Shown piece by piece: positions 25,500-34,896 of a stretch of 64,000 bases of DNA (positions within the stretch are counted from its first letter, which is position 1; the number at the start of each line of letters is the position of its first letter). The DNA lies in the NCBI RefSeq assembly GCF_020150815.1, contig NZ_CP083723.1:1798001-1862000 (forward strand). The letters run 5' to 3'. Both the position numbers and the translations under genes were made by a program. The notes under the pieces are model-generated. The model was given only the letters and a program-made list of their open reading frames with translations. It did no database searches and was not told the DNA's origin. This stretch comes from Haloprofundus salilacus. Its GTDB lineage: Archaea > Halobacteriota > Halobacteria > Halobacteriales > Haloferacaceae.

Positions 25500-27242
25500 T
25501 CAGTCGTACGAGTAGTGGAGTTCGACCGCTATCGTTCCGTTCTGTCGTTCCGTCGTGACCGACGCGCCGATCGGCCGTCGCGGCAGTTGGGTGTAGCTGT
25601 CGATGCGCACCGTCACCTCGTTGCTGGTGCGTAACTGTATCCACGATTCGACGGTCCCCTCCCGCACGTATCCAGGCGACTGCGCTCGCGGGAACGTGCC
25701 GGAGGCCGCACTGACGTTGTGCGGTATCCCCGAGATGCGCACGGTCGTGTCGTCAGGAGCCTCCGCGAGTTCCCCTTCGAGCGTGGTGAGCGTCAACCGA
25801 TTCGTCTCGCCGGCAGTGTTCCACTCGTCGTAGTTGTGGACGAGCGGCGAGGTGACCGCGAGCGAGAGAACGAACACCGTAGCGATAACCGTCAGCGCCG
25901 CGCTCGCGTCCAGTTCGCGGGCGTCGAAGTCGACGTTTCGAGCACCGGTCACAAATACGACCGCAACAATTCCCATCGCCGGCGTGAGAAACAGGTAGCC
26001 GTTGCGCATCGTGTAGTCCGCGCTGATTAGAAACAGCGCGACAGGTGCCGCGAGCCAGACGGCGAAGAACGCGAGCGGTTGACCGACGCCCCCGTCGACG
26101 AGCGTCCGCTGACTCGGAAGCGCGCGGAGCGCGAATAGCGCACCCCCGACGAGGGTAGCGACGAAGGCGGCGCCGACGAGGGCGGAGTACGGAGTCGGAT
26201 AGCCGAGAAGCACCGTCCCGAGACCAGCGCGGTCTGCGAGGACGGCGACGAACGGTAAACTGCCGAGACCGCCGGAGACCACCGCGAGCGCGATCGCGCC
26301 CGCCCGCTGTCTCGGGTGTCGGACGGCGAGACTGACGAGGGCGACGGCGAGGAGGCCGAGCACCGCGCCGACTGCGAGCGACGGGCCGCGTCCGACGCCT
26401 CCGAACGCCGCGGTGACGAGGTCTCTGGTGTAGGTGAGCGAGAGGACGTACTTCACGACGACGTCGACGGCGATTCCGAGCGACAGCGGCGGGCTCCTGT
26501 GATAGCCACCGAGTCCGCCCAGCACCGCGACTCTCACCCCCACGTAGACGACGGAGACGAGGACGAACGGGGCGAACGACCGGAGCGCGGTCCGAACAGC
26601 CCGGGCGACGTCGCGGCTCGAGGTGGTCCCTACACCGGCGAACTCGTCGAGGACGACCCACGCGAAGACGAGTCCGGGGAACAGAAGCGAGAGCTCCTTC
26701 GTCAGAACCGCGAGCGCGTACGCGCCGACGGACCCGGCGAGCAGCCAGCGGGAGTCACGTCGACGACCGCGGACGAGAAACAAGAGTGCCGAGAGCAGAA
26801 AGACGCTCATGAGCAGGCTGTGGCGGCGAGCCGTCGAGGGAACGACCTCTGCCGTGAGCGGATGGAGCGCCACGAGCAGACCAGCGAGTGTCCCGGTCTC
26901 CGAGTCGGTCACCGCGGCCACGACGAGCGCGGAGAGCGCCACCGCCACGCCGTGAATCACGAGGTTGGTGAGGTGGTAGCCGGTCGGATCGACCCCCCAG
27001 AGCGCGTAGTCGAGCGCGTGCGAGAGGCTCGCGACCGGCCGGTAGAACAGCGCGACCTTGGTGAACCGGGTTCCGGCCATCAGCGGTTGCGTGAATAGCT
27101 CTGCGACTCCCGCTACCGTAGATACCCGACTCGACGCGGTGAGGGTGATCGTGTCCGTCGCCACGAACCAGTAGCCGAGCGCCTCGACGTGCGCCAGTGC
27201 GGCGAGGGCGGCGACGCCGAGCAGAATCAATCGCTGCTTCAT
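25500..27242 (-). CDS. Polytopic membrane protein, GT-C glycosyltransferase-like
   Basis: A 580-residue protein with about ten or more hydrophobic segments and a hydrophilic C-terminal domain of about 100 residues. An early loop carries FYRPVASLSHALDYALWGVDP and HLTNLVIHGV, a pattern seen in GT39/TMTC-like lipid-linked sugar transferases; an acidic catalytic pair is not obvious. It sits in one minus-strand block with a GtrA-like and a GT2 protein, suggesting lipid-linked glycan assembly at the membrane. Function inferred mostly from context. Confidence 0.75.
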   Translation of the reverse strand: MKQRLILLGVAALAALAHVEALGYWFVATDTITLTASSRVSTVAGVAELFTQPLMAGTRFTKVALFYRPVASLSHALDYALWGVDPTGYHLTNLVIHGVAVALSALVVAAVTDSETGTLAGLLVALHPLTAEVVPSTARRHSLLMSVFLLSALLFLVRGRRRDSRWLLAGSVGAYALAVLTKELSLLFPGLVFAWVVLDEFAGVGTTSSRDVARAVRTALRSFAPFVLVSVVYVGVRVAVLGGLGGYHRSPPLSLGIAVDVVVKYVLSLTYTRDLVTAAFGGVGRGPSLAVGAVLGLLAVALVSLAVRHPRQRAGAIALAVVSGGLGSLPFVAVLADRAGLGTVLLGYPTPYSALVGAAFVATLVGGALFALRALPSQRTLVDGGVGQPLAFFAVWLAAPVALFLISADYTMRNGYLFLTPAMGIVAVVFVTGARNVDFDARELDASAALTVIATVFVLSLAVTSPLVHNYDEWNTAGETNRLTLTTLEGELAEAPDDTTVRISGIPHNVSAASGTFPRAQSPGYVREGTVESWIQLRTSNEVTVRIDSYTQLPRRPIGASVTTERQNGTIAVELHYSYD

Positions 27243-27317
27243 TCGGGGTATCGTGATAGTCAGCGTCCGTTCGAATAACTTCTCTGGCGGTTCTCACGGC
27301 GGGTAAACCCGCGTCCC

Positions 27318-27824
27318 TCAGCCGGGACGTTGGACTCGCCACGTGAACAGGCTCTCGGTGACGAAGTTGACGCCCATCCCGGCGACGATACCAACTCCGC
27401 TCGCGACTACCAGCCAGAGGTCGACGCTCTCGAACGTCAGGTCGACGAACAACACGTTGTAGACGACCGAGAAGACGAGCAGTTGGACGCCGACGCCGCC
27501 GGCGCGCACGAGGTGTGATCTGCCCAGTCGGCGAACCGATGCGCGGGTGCCGGCGACGCCCTCGCCGTCGAACGTCCAGTGTTCGTTAAGCAGGAACATG
27601 ACAACGATGGCCGTCTCGATACCACCGAGTTTTGCGAGTTCGGCAGCGGCACCCGGAACGCCCAGCGCCGCTGCGAGCGTCGCTGCAATGCCTGACTGCG
27701 AGAGGAGCAACAGCACCGCGAAGTCGCAGACTGCGCCAACGGCGCCGACGGAGACGAACTGACCGAAGCGGGCGAGCGAGATCGCGGCGGCGAGACGCTC
27801 GCGGAGCGTGGACCGCTGGCTCAT
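27318..27824 (-). CDS. GtrA family membrane protein
   Basis: A 168-residue protein with four hydrophobic helices. The GtrA pattern is visible: RFGQFVSVGAVGAVCDFAVLLLL, then VVMFLLNEHWTFDGEG and the terminal GMGVNFVTESLFTWRV. GtrA proteins are thought to help flip or position lipid-linked sugars. It lies between a GT2 transferase (upstream) and a GT-C-like membrane protein (downstream) on the same strand, a common envelope-glycosylation trio. Confidence 0.9.
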   Translation of the reverse strand: MSQRSTLRERLAAAISLARFGQFVSVGAVGAVCDFAVLLLLSQSGIAATLAAALGVPGAAAELAKLGGIETAIVVMFLLNEHWTFDGEGVAGTRASVRRLGRSHLVRAGGVGVQLLVFSVVYNVLFVDLTFESVDLWLVVASGVGIVAGMGVNFVTESLFTWRVQRPG

Positions 27825-27956
27825 CTATCGCTGGACCCGACTCCGTCCCTGCGGTGCGTGCAGGCGCGACTCCGGCGCCGGTATTGGACGATCGTCCCGA
27901 GGTTCGTCTTTGAAGCGTACGTGACGAGCATGGCGTGACAGAGTAGCGTCTCGACC

Positions 27957-28727
27957 TTACGTTCTGTTCTTGCTTCTGTTCGCGGGTTCGATTCGACCGT
28001 TCGAGGGAACGCGGTACTGCCAGAACAGTCGAGCGAACCGCTCGGCGAACAGCGGGCCTTCGCGCAGAATCCGGAAACTGCTTTCACCTTCGTCTCTCCC
28101 CCGGAAGGAGACGGGCACCTCCGTGTACGTTCGGGCGTTCATGTGCGCGCGGATGGGGAGTTCGATGGTGATGTCGAAGCTCTCGGATTCGAGGTTCTCG
28201 ACGCCGACGTCGTCGATGACCTCCGCGCGGTAGGCAGTGAAGATGTTCGTGACGTCCTCGGAGTCGATGCCGAACGCGACCTTCGCGGTGTTGTTCGTGA
28301 GCCTGTTGAGCACCAGTTTCAGCGGCGGATACCCCTCGACCGACCCCCCGGGAGCGAACCGAGAGCCGTAGGCGATGTCGTTGCCAGACTCGACCGCTTC
28401 GACGAGACGGAGCGCGTGCCGCGGGTCGTCGGAGAAGTCCGACATGATAGGGACGAGGATGTCGCCCTCCGCGGCGGCTAAGCCGGTTTTTATCGCGTTA
28501 CCGAACCCGCCGTTGCCCTGCCGGTGGACGGGGGTCACCGCGGGTAGTTCGTCGGCGAGGGCGTCGGCGATTGCGGGGGTGTCACTCGGGTCCTCGTCGT
28601 TGACCACGAGAACGATCTCGAACTCGCGCGTCGCGTCGTCCTCCTCGAACGCGACGACGATCTCGGAAACCAGTTTTCGAACGTTCTCTTCTTCGCTGTA
28701 CGCGGGTGTGATGATGCTCACGTCCAT
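27957..28727 (-). CDS. GT2 family glycosyltransferase (dolichyl-phosphate mannose synthase-like)
   Basis: A 256-residue GT-A-fold enzyme without C-terminal membrane helices. N-terminal VSIITPAYSEEENVRKLV is the nucleotide-sugar site, MSDFSDDP carries the metal-binding acidic motif, and GSRFAPGGSVEGYP and VSFRGRDEGESSFRI fit the DPM1/dolichol-phosphate sugar family. Expected to transfer a sugar from a nucleotide donor to a polyprenyl phosphate. First gene of the three-gene block; divergent from gmd across about 550 nt. Confidence 0.88.
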   Translation of the reverse strand: MDVSIITPAYSEEENVRKLVSEIVVAFEEDDATREFEIVLVVNDEDPSDTPAIADALADELPAVTPVHRQGNGGFGNAIKTGLAAAEGDILVPIMSDFSDDPRHALRLVEAVESGNDIAYGSRFAPGGSVEGYPPLKLVLNRLTNNTAKVAFGIDSEDVTNIFTAYRAEVIDDVGVENLESESFDITIELPIRAHMNARTYTEVPVSFRGRDEGESSFRILREGPLFAERFARLFWQYRVPSNGRIEPANRSKNRT

Positions 28728-29276
28728 GATTTGGTGTTGACGGGTTTCGACCGAACGAGTTCGAACTCGAACGGCGGGTTCGACCGGAGCTGCGTTCGGC
28801 GGGCGTGCGATAGCCGCCGACCTCGAAACGGCGTGAATCTGTCGTCCGGTCGACGCTGCGACGTCCGCGAGAGGGTGACGCTCCGCTCTTGGGAGCGTAC
28901 CTCAGTCTCGTGTCCAACCCGAACGTCCGGGAGACACTCAGTTCCGACCGACTCTACTGCACAGTAGCACGGCTGCCCTCTTATTCGTTGAGGCCGATGT
29001 TAAAATAAATTACAAGATGGTTCAGGAGATATTGTTCATCTGCTACTAGTACGAGGGCTGACTTCTCCTACGCTGGTTTCCGTCGGCCTCTCACCGGTGG
29101 AGTCGACTCGAGCGTCGAAAACGACGGGAGAACAGTATCGACGGCGATGACAACAGTTGGGAAAGGAGGTTAATCGCTCACTATCGAAGAGGTGGTGCGA
29201 TAAGCGAGTACTTCTCAGGCGAACCGATTTGGTAAGTTCCGGGTAACTTCATGGGTTCCTGTAGAAGCGCCTCGTG
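28728..29276. other. Divergent intergenic region with two expected promoters
   Basis: About 550 nt between divergent operons. The centre (around 28990-29035) is AT-rich (TGTTAAAATAAATTACAAG). No open frame with protein-like composition was seen on either strand. It should contain promoters for the glycosyltransferase block to the left and the gmd cassette to the right. Confidence 0.55.
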
Positions 29277-30245
29277 ATGAGTGACCGAGCGCTAATCACG
29301 GGCATCACCGGGCAGGACGGAAGCTATCTGGCCGAGCATCTTCTGCGCGAAGGGTACGAGGTGTACGGGCTCGCGCGGTGGACGAGCACGTCGAACGAGG
29401 ACCGCATCGAGCACATCCGCGACGACCTGAACCTCCTGACGGGTGATTTGGCCGACCAGCCCTCGCTCGACCGGGCCGTCGAGGCGGCCGACCCCGACGA
29501 AGTGTACCACCTCGGCGCGCTCTCGTTCGTCCCCGAGAGCTTCACGCAACCGACGGTCACCTCGAACGTGACCGGACTGGGGACGACCCGAATGCTCGAA
29601 GCGATTCGAAAGTACGACCCGGAGATTCGATTCTATCAGGCGGGAACCAGCGAGATGTTCGGGAACGCCCCGGACGAGCGCCAGTCTATCGACACTGGGT
29701 TCTACCCGCGCAGCCCCTACGGCGTCTCAAAGCTCTACGCCCACTGGATGACGGTCAACTACCGGGAGGCCCACGGGATGTACGCGACCAACGGTATCTT
29801 GTTCAACCACGAGTCGCCGCGGCGCGGAACGCAGTTCGTCACGCGCAAGATAACGCGAGCGGCGGCCCGCATCGCCGTCGGCGAACAGGACGAACTTCGT
29901 CTCGGAAACCTCAACGCCAAGCGCGACTGGGGGCACGCCCGCGACTACGTGAAAGCGATGCATCTGATGCTCCAGCAGGACGAACCGGACGACTACGTCG
30001 TCGGAACCGGCGAACACCACACCGTGCGCGAGTGCGCGCAGATCGCCTTCGACGAGGTCGGCCTCGAGTGGGAGGAGTACGTCAAGGTCGACGAGAAGTT
30101 CTTCAGAGCCGCCGAAGTCGACGCGCTCCAAGCCGACCCCTCGCGGGCAAAACGGAAACTGGAATGGGAGCCGACGACGACGTTCGACGAGATGATTCGA
30201 GAGATGGTGCAGAAAGATCTCGCGGCCGTGCGGTCCGATGACTGA
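29277..30245 (+). CDS. gmd: GDP-mannose 4,6-dehydratase
   Basis: A 322-residue extended short-chain dehydrogenase converting GDP-D-mannose to GDP-4-keto-6-deoxy-D-mannose. Features are the NADP-binding GITGQDGSYLAEHLL, the family's GTSEMFGNAP with the catalytic Ser-Glu region, SPYGVSK with Tyr at about 148 and Lys at about 152, and the HESPRRGTQFVTRKI segment typical of Gmd. ATG at 29277 chosen. The next gene starts 8 nt before its stop, so the three genes to 32464 form one operon. Confidence 0.93.
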   Translation: MSDRALITGITGQDGSYLAEHLLREGYEVYGLARWTSTSNEDRIEHIRDDLNLLTGDLADQPSLDRAVEAADPDEVYHLGALSFVPESFTQPTVTSNVTGLGTTRMLEAIRKYDPEIRFYQAGTSEMFGNAPDERQSIDTGFYPRSPYGVSKLYAHWMTVNYREAHGMYATNGILFNHESPRRGTQFVTRKITRAAARIAVGEQDELRLGNLNAKRDWGHARDYVKAMHLMLQQDEPDDYVVGTGEHHTVRECAQIAFDEVGLEWEEYVKVDEKFFRAAEVDALQADPSRAKRKLEWEPTTTFDEMIREMVQKDLAAVRSDD

Positions 30246-31209
30246 GTCCGTGCTGGTCACCGGCGGGTCGGGGTTCATCGGCCGTCACGTGCTCGAAGAA
30301 CTCCGGGACGCGGGGTACGGTGTTGCCGCGTTGACCCATGCCTCGCCGCTGCCGGACCGCCCCGGATTCGAGGCGGTCGACGCCGTCGACGGCGACGTTA
30401 CCCGGTTCGAGTCGCTGCCGTCGTTCGAGCCGTACGACGCCGTCGTCCACCTCGCGGGCGTCGTCTCCGTCGGCGACTCGCTCGAACGCCCCAGACGCAC
30501 CTACGAGGTGAACACGACCGGAACGGTGAACGTGTTCGAGCGGGCGCGCGCGGACGACGTCGGCAGCGTCGTCTACGGCAGTAGCGCGGCCATCTACGGC
30601 ATCCCCGACGAACTGCCGATAACCGAATCGCAGTCGGTCGAGCCGCTGCACCCCTACGCAGCGAGCAAACTCGCGGGCGAACAGGTGGCGAAAGCGACGG
30701 CGAACGCGTACGAACTCGACGTGGCGGTCGTCCGGCCGTTCACCACGTACGGTCCCGGACAGCGGTCCGACAACCTGATACCGCACGTCGTCTCCCAACT
30801 GCAATCGGGTGCGGACGTGCTTGAACTCGGGAATCTCTCGCCGACGAGGGACTTCGTCTACGTCCGCGACGTCGCGTCGGCGATTCGGACCGTCGTCGAC
30901 AGCGATCGACAGGCGGCGGACGAGGGGACGACGGACGACTCGCCGACGGCCGCCGATTCGACGGCGGACGTCTACAACGTCGGGAGTGAGTCGGAGACGT
31001 CGGTGCGAGAGGTCGTCGAACGGCTTCGGAGCCTGATGGAAAGCGACGCCAGTATAGAGTCGACAAAGAAGCGAGACGAGCGGGTCGAAATCCCGCGGAT
31101 GGTGGCGGACTGCAGTCGGTTGAAGCGTCTCGGGTGGCGGCCGGAGTTCGACCTCGAATCGGGGTTGGAACAAACGATCGCCCAGGAGGACTCACAGAAA
31201 CATGAGTGA
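30238..31209 (+). CDS. NAD-dependent epimerase/dehydratase (SDR family)
   Basis: A 323-residue extended SDR. VTGGSGFIGRHVLEELRD binds the dinucleotide, GSSAAIYG holds the catalytic Ser region, YAASK supplies Tyr at about 140 and Lys at about 144, and VRPFTTYGPGQRSDNLIPHV is typical of sugar-nucleotide enzymes. In the gmd context it may be a C-4 ketoreductase or C-5 epimerase/reductase acting on a GDP-keto-deoxysugar; UDP-glucose 4-epimerase-like activity is the alternative. Overlaps both neighbours by 8 nt. Confidence 0.88.
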   Translation: MTESVLVTGGSGFIGRHVLEELRDAGYGVAALTHASPLPDRPGFEAVDAVDGDVTRFESLPSFEPYDAVVHLAGVVSVGDSLERPRRTYEVNTTGTVNVFERARADDVGSVVYGSSAAIYGIPDELPITESQSVEPLHPYAASKLAGEQVAKATANAYELDVAVVRPFTTYGPGQRSDNLIPHVVSQLQSGADVLELGNLSPTRDFVYVRDVASAIRTVVDSDRQAADEGTTDDSPTAADSTADVYNVGSESETSVREVVERLRSLMESDASIESTKKRDERVEIPRMVADCSRLKRLGWRPEFDLESGLEQTIAQEDSQKHE

Positions 31210-32464
31210 ACTTGACGAGCGGATGGAACGCATCGCGGCGGAAGTCGAACGACACTTCAAGGAGCGACACAAGGAGTTTGTCCCGGGCGAGACGCCGATT
31301 CGGCTGAGTGAACCGACGTTCGGCAGCGAGGAGGTCGTCGAGGCCATCGAGTCACTGCTGTCGACATGGGTGACGATGGGCGACAAAGTCGAGCGGTTCG
31401 AGCGCGGGTGGGCCAACTACGTCGGCGCGGAGCACGCGACGATGGTCAACTCCGGGTCGTCCGCGAACCTGCTAGCGATGAAGACGCTCGCCGAGGACCG
31501 AATCGACCCCGGCGACGAAGTCGTCGTCCCGGCGGTGTCGTGGTCCACGAGCCTCTTTCCGATTCTCGACATCGACGCCGAACCGGTGCTCGTCGACGTC
31601 GACCCCGAGACGTACACGCTCGACGTCGACGAACTCGCCGAGGCGATAACCGACGACACGGCGGGCGTCGTCCCGGTCCACCTGCTCGGCAACCCCTGCG
31701 AGATGGACCCGATACTCGACCTCGCCGAGGACCACGACCTGGCGGTGATGGAGGACTGCTGCGAAGCCCACGGCGCGGAGTACCGGGGCCAGAAAGTCGG
31801 GACGTTCGGCGACCTCGGGACGTTCAGCTTCTTTTTCTCGCACCACATCTCGACCATCGAGGGCGGGATGGTCGTCACCGACGAACAGTCGTACCTCGAC
31901 AGAACGCGGATGGCCCGAGCGCACGGGTGGGTTCGCGAACTCGACGACGAGTCGTTCTCGGCGGAGCACCCCGACATCGACGAGCGGTTCCTCTTCGCCT
32001 CGCAGGGGTACAATCTCCGACCCACCGACATCCAGGGCGCGTTCGGCATCCACCAACTGGAGAAACTGGAACCGTTCGTCGAGAAGCGTCGCGAGAACGC
32101 GGCGTACCTCAACGAGCGACTGGAGCGGTACGACGAGTACTTCGACGTGCTCCACGAGCGCGACGGGACGCGCTGTTCCTGGTTCGCCTATCCGCTTCTC
32201 GTCGAGGAGTCGGCGCCGTTCGGCCGGGACGACCTGCAAGAGCATCTCGAAGCGAACCGGATCGAGACGCGACCGATCCTCGCGGGCGACCTGACCCGGC
32301 AACCGGTGATGGAGCGAATCCCTCATCGTGTGGTCGGCGAGCTGGAGGGGTCAGAACACCTCCACTTCGATGGTCTGTTCGTCGGCAACCATCACGGACT
32401 CGACGAACCGCGGTTGGAGTACATCGCCGACACCGTCGAAACGTTCGTCGAAGAACACGACTAA
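31202..32464 (+). CDS. DegT/DnrJ-fold PLP enzyme of sugar 3-dehydratase type (ColD/E1-like)
   Basis: A 420-residue fold-type I PLP protein of the DegT/DnrJ/EryC1 group. The segment FSFFFSHHISTIEGG shows His at about residue 214 where aminotransferases have the PLP-binding Lys. That substitution is the hallmark of the 3-dehydratases ColD (GDP-4-keto-6-deoxymannose 3-dehydratase) and E1/RfbH. Other family parts are NSGSSANLL, DCCEAHGAEYRGQKVGTFGDLG and YNLRPTDIQGAFG. With gmd in the same operon, the ColD-type reaction on GDP-4-keto-6-deoxymannose is the best prediction. Specificity remains inference. Confidence 0.87.
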   Translation: MSELDERMERIAAEVERHFKERHKEFVPGETPIRLSEPTFGSEEVVEAIESLLSTWVTMGDKVERFERGWANYVGAEHATMVNSGSSANLLAMKTLAEDRIDPGDEVVVPAVSWSTSLFPILDIDAEPVLVDVDPETYTLDVDELAEAITDDTAGVVPVHLLGNPCEMDPILDLAEDHDLAVMEDCCEAHGAEYRGQKVGTFGDLGTFSFFFSHHISTIEGGMVVTDEQSYLDRTRMARAHGWVRELDDESFSAEHPDIDERFLFASQGYNLRPTDIQGAFGIHQLEKLEPFVEKRRENAAYLNERLERYDEYFDVLHERDGTRCSWFAYPLLVEESAPFGRDDLQEHLEANRIETRPILAGDLTRQPVMERIPHRVVGELEGSEHLHFDGLFVGNHHGLDEPRLEYIADTVETFVEEHD

Positions 32465-32568
32465 CGGGCGGCGTTCGGCAACCGTCGGTGTGAGGCATCG
32501 AGACGCCCGTTCCGATCGAGAAGGGACTCGCGGTACGCCTATGCGCTCAGCGACTCAACCGGAAACCG

Positions 32569-33582
32569 ATGCGCACCGCAGCATTCACCGAACTCGTCGG
32601 TCCCGACGGCGTCGGCATCGTCGACGAACCGACCCCAGAACCGGGTCGAAAAGAGGCGGTCGTCGATGTCGAAGCCTGCGCGATAAACCGACACGACCTA
32701 TGGATACTCGAAGGCGACTCCGCGATGGTCGACGCCGCGGACCTCCCGTTCGTCAGCGGACTCGACGTCGCCGGCGTCGTGGCGTCCGTCGGCGACGACG
32801 TGACTTCGGTCGAACCCGGCGACCGGGTCGTCCTCTGTCCGAACGAGACCTGCAGGACCTGTCGGTTCTGCCGCGAGGGCCCCGAGAACCTCTGTGAGAA
32901 CTTCTCGCTGTACCACGGCGGACTCGCCGAATCCGCGCTCGTCTCGGCCGACCGCCTCGTCTCGCTGCCCGACTCGGTCGACGCGACGACCGCCGCGGCG
33001 CTCCCGACCGCCTACATGACCGCCTTCCACATGCTCCGACGCGCGAACGTTGGTCCCGGCGATCTGGTCTTCGTTCCAGGTACGACCGGAGGCGTCGGCG
33101 TCGCGAGCGTCCAACTCGTCGACGTGCTCGGCGCTCGGACCGTGGGTACGTCCTCGTCGGCAGCGAAACTCGACCAGTTGGAGGAGCTGGGTCTCGACTA
33201 CATCGTCGAAGGGACCGACATCGAGGAGATTCGGGTGGCCGTTCGAGAGGTCGGGGCGCCGGATGCGGTGCTCAACCACCTCGGCGGACCGTACACCGAA
33301 CTCGGATTGGACCTCCTGCGTCACGGGGGCCGGATGGTCGTCTGCGGTCGGACCGCCGGCAGCCGCTCCGAAATCGACGTTCCCGACCTGTTCCTCGGTC
33401 ACAAGCACCTCATCGGCAGCACGATGGGGACACAACTCGACCTCGAACGGTTGGTCGATCTTGTCGCGGACGGGTCGCTTTCGCCCGAAATTCACGAGAC
33501 GTACCCGCTCGAAGAAACGGGGGAAGCGTTCGCCGCGATGCAGGACCGTGAGCACGTCGGTAAAATCGTCGTAACGGCCTAA
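32569..33582 (+). CDS. Zinc-type medium-chain alcohol dehydrogenase
   Basis: A 337-residue MDR-superfamily oxidoreductase. N-terminal catalytic domain has NRHDLWILEG, SGLDVAGVV and the structural zinc site CRTCRFCREGPENLC; the nucleotide domain has PGTTGGVGVASVQLVDVLG. The catalytic zinc Cys common in alcohol dehydrogenases is replaced by Asn in AINRHD, so the enzyme may lack catalytic zinc, as in quinone-reductase-like members. Substrate unknown. Separated by about 100 nt from the sugar operon. Confidence 0.88.
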   Translation: MRTAAFTELVGPDGVGIVDEPTPEPGRKEAVVDVEACAINRHDLWILEGDSAMVDAADLPFVSGLDVAGVVASVGDDVTSVEPGDRVVLCPNETCRTCRFCREGPENLCENFSLYHGGLAESALVSADRLVSLPDSVDATTAAALPTAYMTAFHMLRRANVGPGDLVFVPGTTGGVGVASVQLVDVLGARTVGTSSSAAKLDQLEELGLDYIVEGTDIEEIRVAVREVGAPDAVLNHLGGPYTELGLDLLRHGGRMVVCGRTAGSRSEIDVPDLFLGHKHLIGSTMGTQLDLERLVDLVADGSLSPEIHETYPLEETGEAFAAMQDREHVGKIVVTA

Positions 33583-33795
33583 ACGTGCGGGCAGAAGCGA
33601 TAATCCGAAGAATCGTCTCCGACTTTCTGAACGCCGGCGCAGGTAATCGCTCTGAGCTTTTTACTGCACCAGACACCGTCCAGCACGCGTCGTTTCCCAC
33701 TCGTCACAGACGAATACAGTCCGGAGAACACACTGTCGTTTTTGCCGTCTCCTCCTGTAACTTATCGACGTAGCCGTCGAAATTCTGAGAATAGC

Positions 33796-34878
33796 ATGAC
33801 GATCGATACTCCAGAATCACTCCGAGAGCACCTGCAGTGGGCGATTCAGGTCGAACTCTCGACTATCCCCGCGTACCTCTACGCAATGTATTCGATCGAC
33901 GACGACGCCGCCGTCCCGTATCGGCTCATCCGGAGCGTCGTCGTCGAAGAGATGCTCCATACGGCCCTCGCAGCGAACGTGCTCACCGCCGTCGGCGGTG
34001 AGCCGCGGTTCTACGACGAGGACGTCGTCCCGTCGTATCCGATGGCGCTGCCTCACCATCGGCCCGAGATCGTCGTCAACTTAGAGCGGGCCTCCCCGGA
34101 GGTGATCGAGCGGGTGTTCGTGACGATCGAGCGACCCAGAGCGGTCGGCGGGCTACCGGAAGACGACGACTACGAGACGATCGAGCAGTTCTACATGGCC
34201 GTCGAGGACGCCATCGAACGCCTCGACACCAAGGCGGGGTTGTTCGAGGCAGACCGGACCGACTGTCAGATGACAAAGTCGGACTACTACGCTCCCGTGG
34301 AGTACGATTTCGAGGAGAGCGGCGGACTCCATCCGGTTGTCGACCGGGAGACGGCCACCCGCGCGGTCGAGACGATCGTTCACCAGGGCGAGGGGTACCG
34401 GGACGCCGAGTACGCGGATCCCGACCACCACGAGCAGACGCACTACTACAAGTTCAAGCAGATCGCCGACGGGATGCATCCGCTCGGCGAGACGCGCCCG
34501 GTGCCGACTAACCCCCGCTTCGCCGAGTACCCCGAGCATCTCCGTCCGGCCGCGGATCTGTTCAACGCCTGCTACTCGTACCTCTACGTCCTGTTGGACG
34601 GGCTGTACTCCCCCGTCGATCCCGAGACGAAGGACGACCTCGTCCTCGAACTGTACGGCGTGATGATGGCGGCGATGCGGCCGTTGGCTCGGTGGCTGAC
34701 GCGACAACCCCTCGACGACGGCGGGGCCGAACACGCCGCGCCGACCTTCGAGTTCTACCGCTTCGACGGAGACCCGACGGAGGAGCTACACCGACTCGCG
34801 GACAAAGTCACGGACCGAAATCCGGAACTCGCCCACGTCCGCGGCGCGCTCGTCCAGCTCCGGGGCGTCAGTCGGTGA
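33796..34878 (+). CDS. VioB-type ferritin-like domain protein
   Basis: A 360-residue protein with the four-helix ferritin-like domain of the VioB/iminophenylpyruvate dimer synthase family: LREHLQWAIQVELSTIPAYLYAMYSI with the first metal Glu, VVEEMLHTALAANVLTAVGG with an ExxH pair, and later KFKQIADG. A di-iron site is likely; the family includes oxidases of violacein-type pathways and many uncharacterised proteins. The ATG at 33796 starts the homologous region. It converges with a CDGSH protein 18 nt away, suggesting a shared iron-related role. Confidence 0.85.
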   Translation: MTIDTPESLREHLQWAIQVELSTIPAYLYAMYSIDDDAAVPYRLIRSVVVEEMLHTALAANVLTAVGGEPRFYDEDVVPSYPMALPHHRPEIVVNLERASPEVIERVFVTIERPRAVGGLPEDDDYETIEQFYMAVEDAIERLDTKAGLFEADRTDCQMTKSDYYAPVEYDFEESGGLHPVVDRETATRAVETIVHQGEGYRDAEYADPDHHEQTHYYKFKQIADGMHPLGETRPVPTNPRFAEYPEHLRPAADLFNACYSYLYVLLDGLYSPVDPETKDDLVLELYGVMMAAMRPLARWLTRQPLDDGGAEHAAPTFEFYRFDGDPTEELHRLADKVTDRNPELAHVRGALVQLRGVSR

Positions 34879-34896
34879 GCAGATCGCTCGAAAACG

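Noticed and set aside
28731-28967. 78-codon plus-strand frame in the gmd upstream region
   Set aside because: Ser/Arg-rich composition of a non-coding frame and no start signal.
31202-32464. Annotation of the DegT-fold protein as an aminotransferase such as perosamine synthase
   Set aside because: The PLP-binding Lys position is His, which fits 3-dehydratases better than aminotransferases.
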